From assembly GCA_965117025.1 (NCBI GenBank), contig OZ220746.1, positions 2,728,001-2,792,000 on the forward strand: 64,000 bases of DNA. Direction: 5' to 3'. Of the stretch, positions 61,174 through 64,000 are shown piece by piece (the first letter of the stretch is position 1; every line of letters starts with the position of its first letter). The notes under the pieces are model-generated. The model was not told the origin of the DNA. It did not search any database and saw only the letters and a program-made list of their open reading frames with translations. The position numbers and the translations under genes were made by a program. Source of the stretch: VXPQ01 sp965117025. Lineage in GTDB: Bacteria; Bacteroidota; Rhodothermia; Rhodothermales; VXPQ01.

Positions 61174-64000
61174 TTACTTGAGGAGTGTCATTCGGTGCGT
61201 ACTGTGAAAATCGCCAGCTTGTATCCTGTAGAAGTAGACGCCACTCGGCAGGTTCCCTGCATTGAAACGAGCGCGGTGCGTGCCGGCGTGCAGTTCTCTC
61301 TGTACAAGGCGGGCCACCTCCCTGCCCAGCACATCATACACAACGAGCGACACCATCGCATCTTCCGGAAGATCGAACAGAATCTCCGTAGACGGATTGA
61401 AAGGATTAGGAAAGTTCTGTCGGAGGGCATAGGCTTCGGGAATATCCTCTTCGGCCTCAAACAAATCCGCATCCGATGCGAACACCTCCTCGTCTTCTGG
61501 ATCGACTGAACCGTTTGTATTAGAGGAGCATGATTCCGTAGACGCGAGCACGCGTACTTCCAATTCATCTGAAGTCACAGACTGCTGAGGGGCAGAACTG
61601 TCTGTCACCTTGACCCGGATCTTGAAATTGTCGTTACCGAACCTGCCGTAGTCAACACGCTGGGTAGTTCCTACGTCATCCATCCAGATATTGCACCCTC
61701 TATCAGATCTGGGTCCGTCACAGAGCCGATAGCGCGACCACAAGTACGAATATGGAGGTTTGCCGCCACGAGCAGTCGCCACAAACTCCCCCTCAGCCCT
61801 GTCTACGAGACAGTCAGGGCCCGCAGAAATCCAAGCGCTTAACAAGGATTTCTCCAAGTTTAATTGAAAAGACGGGTCGATATCCCATATCCCATTCTCT
61901 CTTTTAAGTCTCACAAAGCCATAATTCAAATTGGCCGGTAGCTCCACATAAAAAGAATGGGCTTCGGGAATGGGGAAATACAAAAGATCATCAGAAGACC
62001 ATGAGGGATCAGCATAATCTTCGGAAGAACGGGATACAACAACATCCACAGTATTATTGTCACGCATCCAGGTGAAATATTGCCATGATCTATTTCCTTG
62101 ACCCGATGAAGATATACCTTTTTGAGCAAGGTTCGATTTTCCTATTCCGTTAGGTAAAGCGCGAATAAAGGCGACCGTAGTAAAATAATACAAGCTATCG
62201 GGTTTAGTGGAATCAGTATTATGTAATTCCATTCTTTTTATGTTGATACCCGATCCTCTATCCAAGTTCACATATGATTCTCTAATTGTATCTTCTTGTT
62301 CATGAAAATACAGAGTATCTTCGACTGAAAATGGTTGAATAAAGAGCTGGTTATCCGTATCACCCGGAGGTGACTTGTCGTTTGATTTATGAATATTATC
62401 CCAACGCAAAGCTTCGAATGTCGAGGGGTTAGAAGCAGTTGGTAATATCGAAGTGTCGTCAGAATTTCCATGATAATACATCTTGAATAGACTGGGCAAA
62501 GAACTATTTCTACTAATTGCATTTATATCAATAATATATGGATAGCTGCTATCGTTGATGAATAGTACATTTCTATAATAATCTGCAGTTATCAATCTTA
62601 AACCATCATGACTTTTGAGTTTCAATATTATGTTCCCCGAAAGCAGGTCAATACTTCCATGATTTTCACGATATATCTCATTCACATCATGACGGGGTGA
62701 CACAATTCGCTGCTGCAAGATGGACAACTGTGACGGACCAATACCGCCATGATTAACCAGCGCTGAATCGGATTCAAGGATCATTACATTGTGATCCGTG
62801 TAATTATTCCATGTGCTCCTATACCACGAAGTCGATGGAATAATGCCTGTACGATCTACTTCAGTGAGGGGCCTGTCATAACCCGAATCGATAAGGTATG
62901 ACGCGCCGTCCACATAATAGAGCAGTTGCATCTGATCTCCCTGCTCGTGTCCTTCTCCACGTACGGTTGCATCACCGCTCTCGCCGTTTAGCAATACGTA
63001 GTGCTGCCTATTTTCCACCGTTCTTCTTAAAACCACCTCCTGGCGACCACTTTCTCCATCTGTTCTGTCATAATCAAAGTAGTTCCCGAAGATTCCATCG
63101 GGTGGACCAGAGTCAGGCAAGGGGCGACGAGGAATGGCGATTTCGACGGGATATAGCGAAGCCGATAACGATGATTTTACACGTCCAGCAATCTGTGCAT
63201 ATTTTTCTCCAATATCGTTATTTCCGTAAACATTTCTCCAAGCAAGCACACCACTATTATATATTATATGTTTATGGCCATCATCAAGTGGTGGCATCTT
63301 GCCGTCTGGCGTGGAAATATCGGCCAGCCAATGCAGCGGGTTCAAAAACCAGTTCGTATGCCTGAAGGGATCCGAAAACTGATGGGAATGCAAATCCGTA
63401 TCCTGAAGAAACCCGTTTATACGTGCAGCATGCCAGAATGGAATAATCTGACTGAGTGTGAGATGAAAATAATAAGGTCCTTCAGCCCAAAAAAATTTTC
63501 CGTCATCCGACTGATAACGCCAATATCTAAGACGGTCATTTCCTGCTTCTGCCCCTGCGGCCGTGAAAGATCTAGAAATATAATTACGTATTACAATTGT
63601 ATTACTACCTATGCCAATTCCTCTTTGATTACTCTGCCACGTAAGTGCTGCATAGCCAAGCGCCACTTGCATTTTTAAGGGGGCATTCCCGGGTTCTGCA
63701 TGATATCTACTGATTTCAAAAAAAAGAAATCTTTCTTCTTGTTTACGAGATTCCAAAGCAATCATAAATGCCAAATAAGAAGCCCTTAAATGGATTTTGT
63801 CGGATGGGGAAAGAAGCCCTCTTTGCAAAATACTTTCATTATTATATTCGCGTGAATCATAATGCTTGTAGGCATTTTCCAGCGCCAGATAAAAATCCAT
63901 TGCACGAGCGACATTAGTTAACGGCGTTGCCCATTTGACGCCATCATCATCAATGCTCTCTTCCATTTTCCATATGCTCGTCCGGCGGAGAGCCGTACGA
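61174..64000 (-). CDS. Heparinase II/III-like T9SS protein (N terminus beyond window)
   Basis: At least 942 residues; the frame is still open at the right edge, so the true start and signal peptide are outside. The first 250 residues are alpha-helical (NVARAMDFYLALENAYKHYD, FWAEGPYYFHLTLSQIIPFW), like the toroid of alginate/heparin lyases. The heparinase II/III beta-sandwich follows (YVLLNGESGDATVRGEGHEQ, LLYYVDGASYLIDSGYD). A PKD/Ig-like domain (GGKPPYSYLWSRYRLCDGP) and a type-A T9SS sorting domain (RQNFPNPFNPSTEILFDLP) end it. Likely a secreted or surface polysaccharide lyase; substrate not predictable. The gene is clearly more A+T-rich than the core genes. Confidence 0.82.
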   Translation of the reverse strand, partial: RTALRRTSIWKMEESIDDDGVKWATPLTNVARAMDFYLALENAYKHYDSREYNNESILQRGLLSPSDKIHLRASYLAFMIALESRKQEERFLFFEISRYHAEPGNAPLKMQVALGYAALTWQSNQRGIGIGSNTIVIRNYISRSFTAAGAEAGNDRLRYWRYQSDDGKFFWAEGPYYFHLTLSQIIPFWHAARINGFLQDTDLHSHQFSDPFRHTNWFLNPLHWLADISTPDGKMPPLDDGHKHIIYNSGVLAWRNVYGNNDIGEKYAQIAGRVKSSLSASLYPVEIAIPRRPLPDSGPPDGIFGNYFDYDRTDGESGRQEVVLRRTVENRQHYVLLNGESGDATVRGEGHEQGDQMQLLYYVDGASYLIDSGYDRPLTEVDRTGIIPSTSWYRSTWNNYTDHNVMILESDSALVNHGGIGPSQLSILQQRIVSPRHDVNEIYRENHGSIDLLSGNIILKLKSHDGLRLITADYYRNVLFINDSSYPYIIDINAISRNSSLPSLFKMYYHGNSDDTSILPTASNPSTFEALRWDNIHKSNDKSPPGDTDNQLFIQPFSVEDTLYFHEQEDTIRESYVNLDRGSGINIKRMELHNTDSTKPDSLYYFTTVAFIRALPNGIGKSNLAQKGISSSGQGNRSWQYFTWMRDNNTVDVVVSRSSEDYADPSWSSDDLLYFPIPEAHSFYVELPANLNYGFVRLKRENGIWDIDPSFQLNLEKSLLSAWISAGPDCLVDRAEGEFVATARGGKPPYSYLWSRYRLCDGPRSDRGCNIWMDDVGTTQRVDYGRFGNDNFKIRVKVTDSSAPQQSVTSDELEVRVLASTESCSSNTNGSVDPEDEEVFASDADLFEAEEDIPEAYALRQNFPNPFNPSTEILFDLPEDAMVSLVVYDVLGREVARLVQRELHAGTHRARFNAGNLPSGVYFYRIQAGDFHSTHRMTLLK

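Overview
The window looks like a chromosomal segment of a Gram-negative bacterium of the Bacteroidota/Rhodothermota lineage, most likely Rhodothermales. The grounds are several proteins with type IX secretion (T9SS) C-terminal sorting domains, a TonB-dependent receptor with an N-terminal carboxypeptidase-regulatory-like domain, lipoproteins with LAAC/LAGC lipoboxes, and few Shine-Dalgarno-like sequences. Most of the window is moderately GC-rich core genome. The last 7 kb (about 57-64 kb) is visibly more A+T-rich and mosaic. The lineage is an inference from gene content, not from a marker comparison.

Layout. 1-4.1 kb: a minus-strand tryptophan operon, trpL (leader)-trpE-orf154-trpS-trpG-trpD (cut by the left edge), preceded by what reads as a complete ribosome-mediated attenuator. 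4.1-6 kb: an MscS-type channel and an orphan helical protein. 6-10.6 kb: a 1445-residue secreted multidomain T9SS protein whose start codon abuts a 41-unit AC/GT repeat. 11.1-14.4 kb: a VKOR-DsbA fusion translationally coupled to transketolase. 14.5-17.3 kb: a lipoprotein/TonB-receptor pair. 17.5-20.4 kb: queA, ispD-ispF and a DedA protein.

20.5-33 kb is the classical information-processing cluster: tRNA-Thr, Tyr, Gly, Thr and Trp, then secE, nusG, rplK, rplA, rplJ, rplL, rpoB and rpoC. A secreted DUF4097-like protein and a strong terminator follow. 34-42 kb is a complete fatty-acid beta-oxidation operon (acyl-CoA ligase, hydroxyacyl-CoA dehydrogenase/enoyl-CoA hydratase, thiolase, membrane-anchored acyl-CoA dehydrogenase). 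42-50 kb carries protoporphyrinogen oxidase, a small membrane protein, a cytochrome c/ThuA-sugar dehydrogenase pair, a secreted protein, a polyprenyl diphosphate synthase (quinone side chain) and a SPOR lipoprotein. 50.5-57 kb carries a small basic protein whose 3' end is amplified as a 40-bp tandem repeat, dapD, a polyphosphate glucokinase, dnaG and polyphosphate kinase.

57-64 kb is an unusual surface-protein island. Small secreted beta-barrel-like or lipoprotein genes alternate with full or vestigial T9SS sorting-tail sequences on the same strand, and an IS3-type transposase remnant is fused to one gene. It ends in a heparinase II/III-like T9SS protein that runs off the right edge. A 238-bp block carrying a sorting-tail stub and a signal-peptide start is present twice and heads two paralogues with different mature parts.

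The strongest candidates for new biology are the four-segment trp attenuator with tandem Trp codons, the long dinucleotide tract at the start of a giant surface protein, and the sorting-tail/signal-peptide mosaic.
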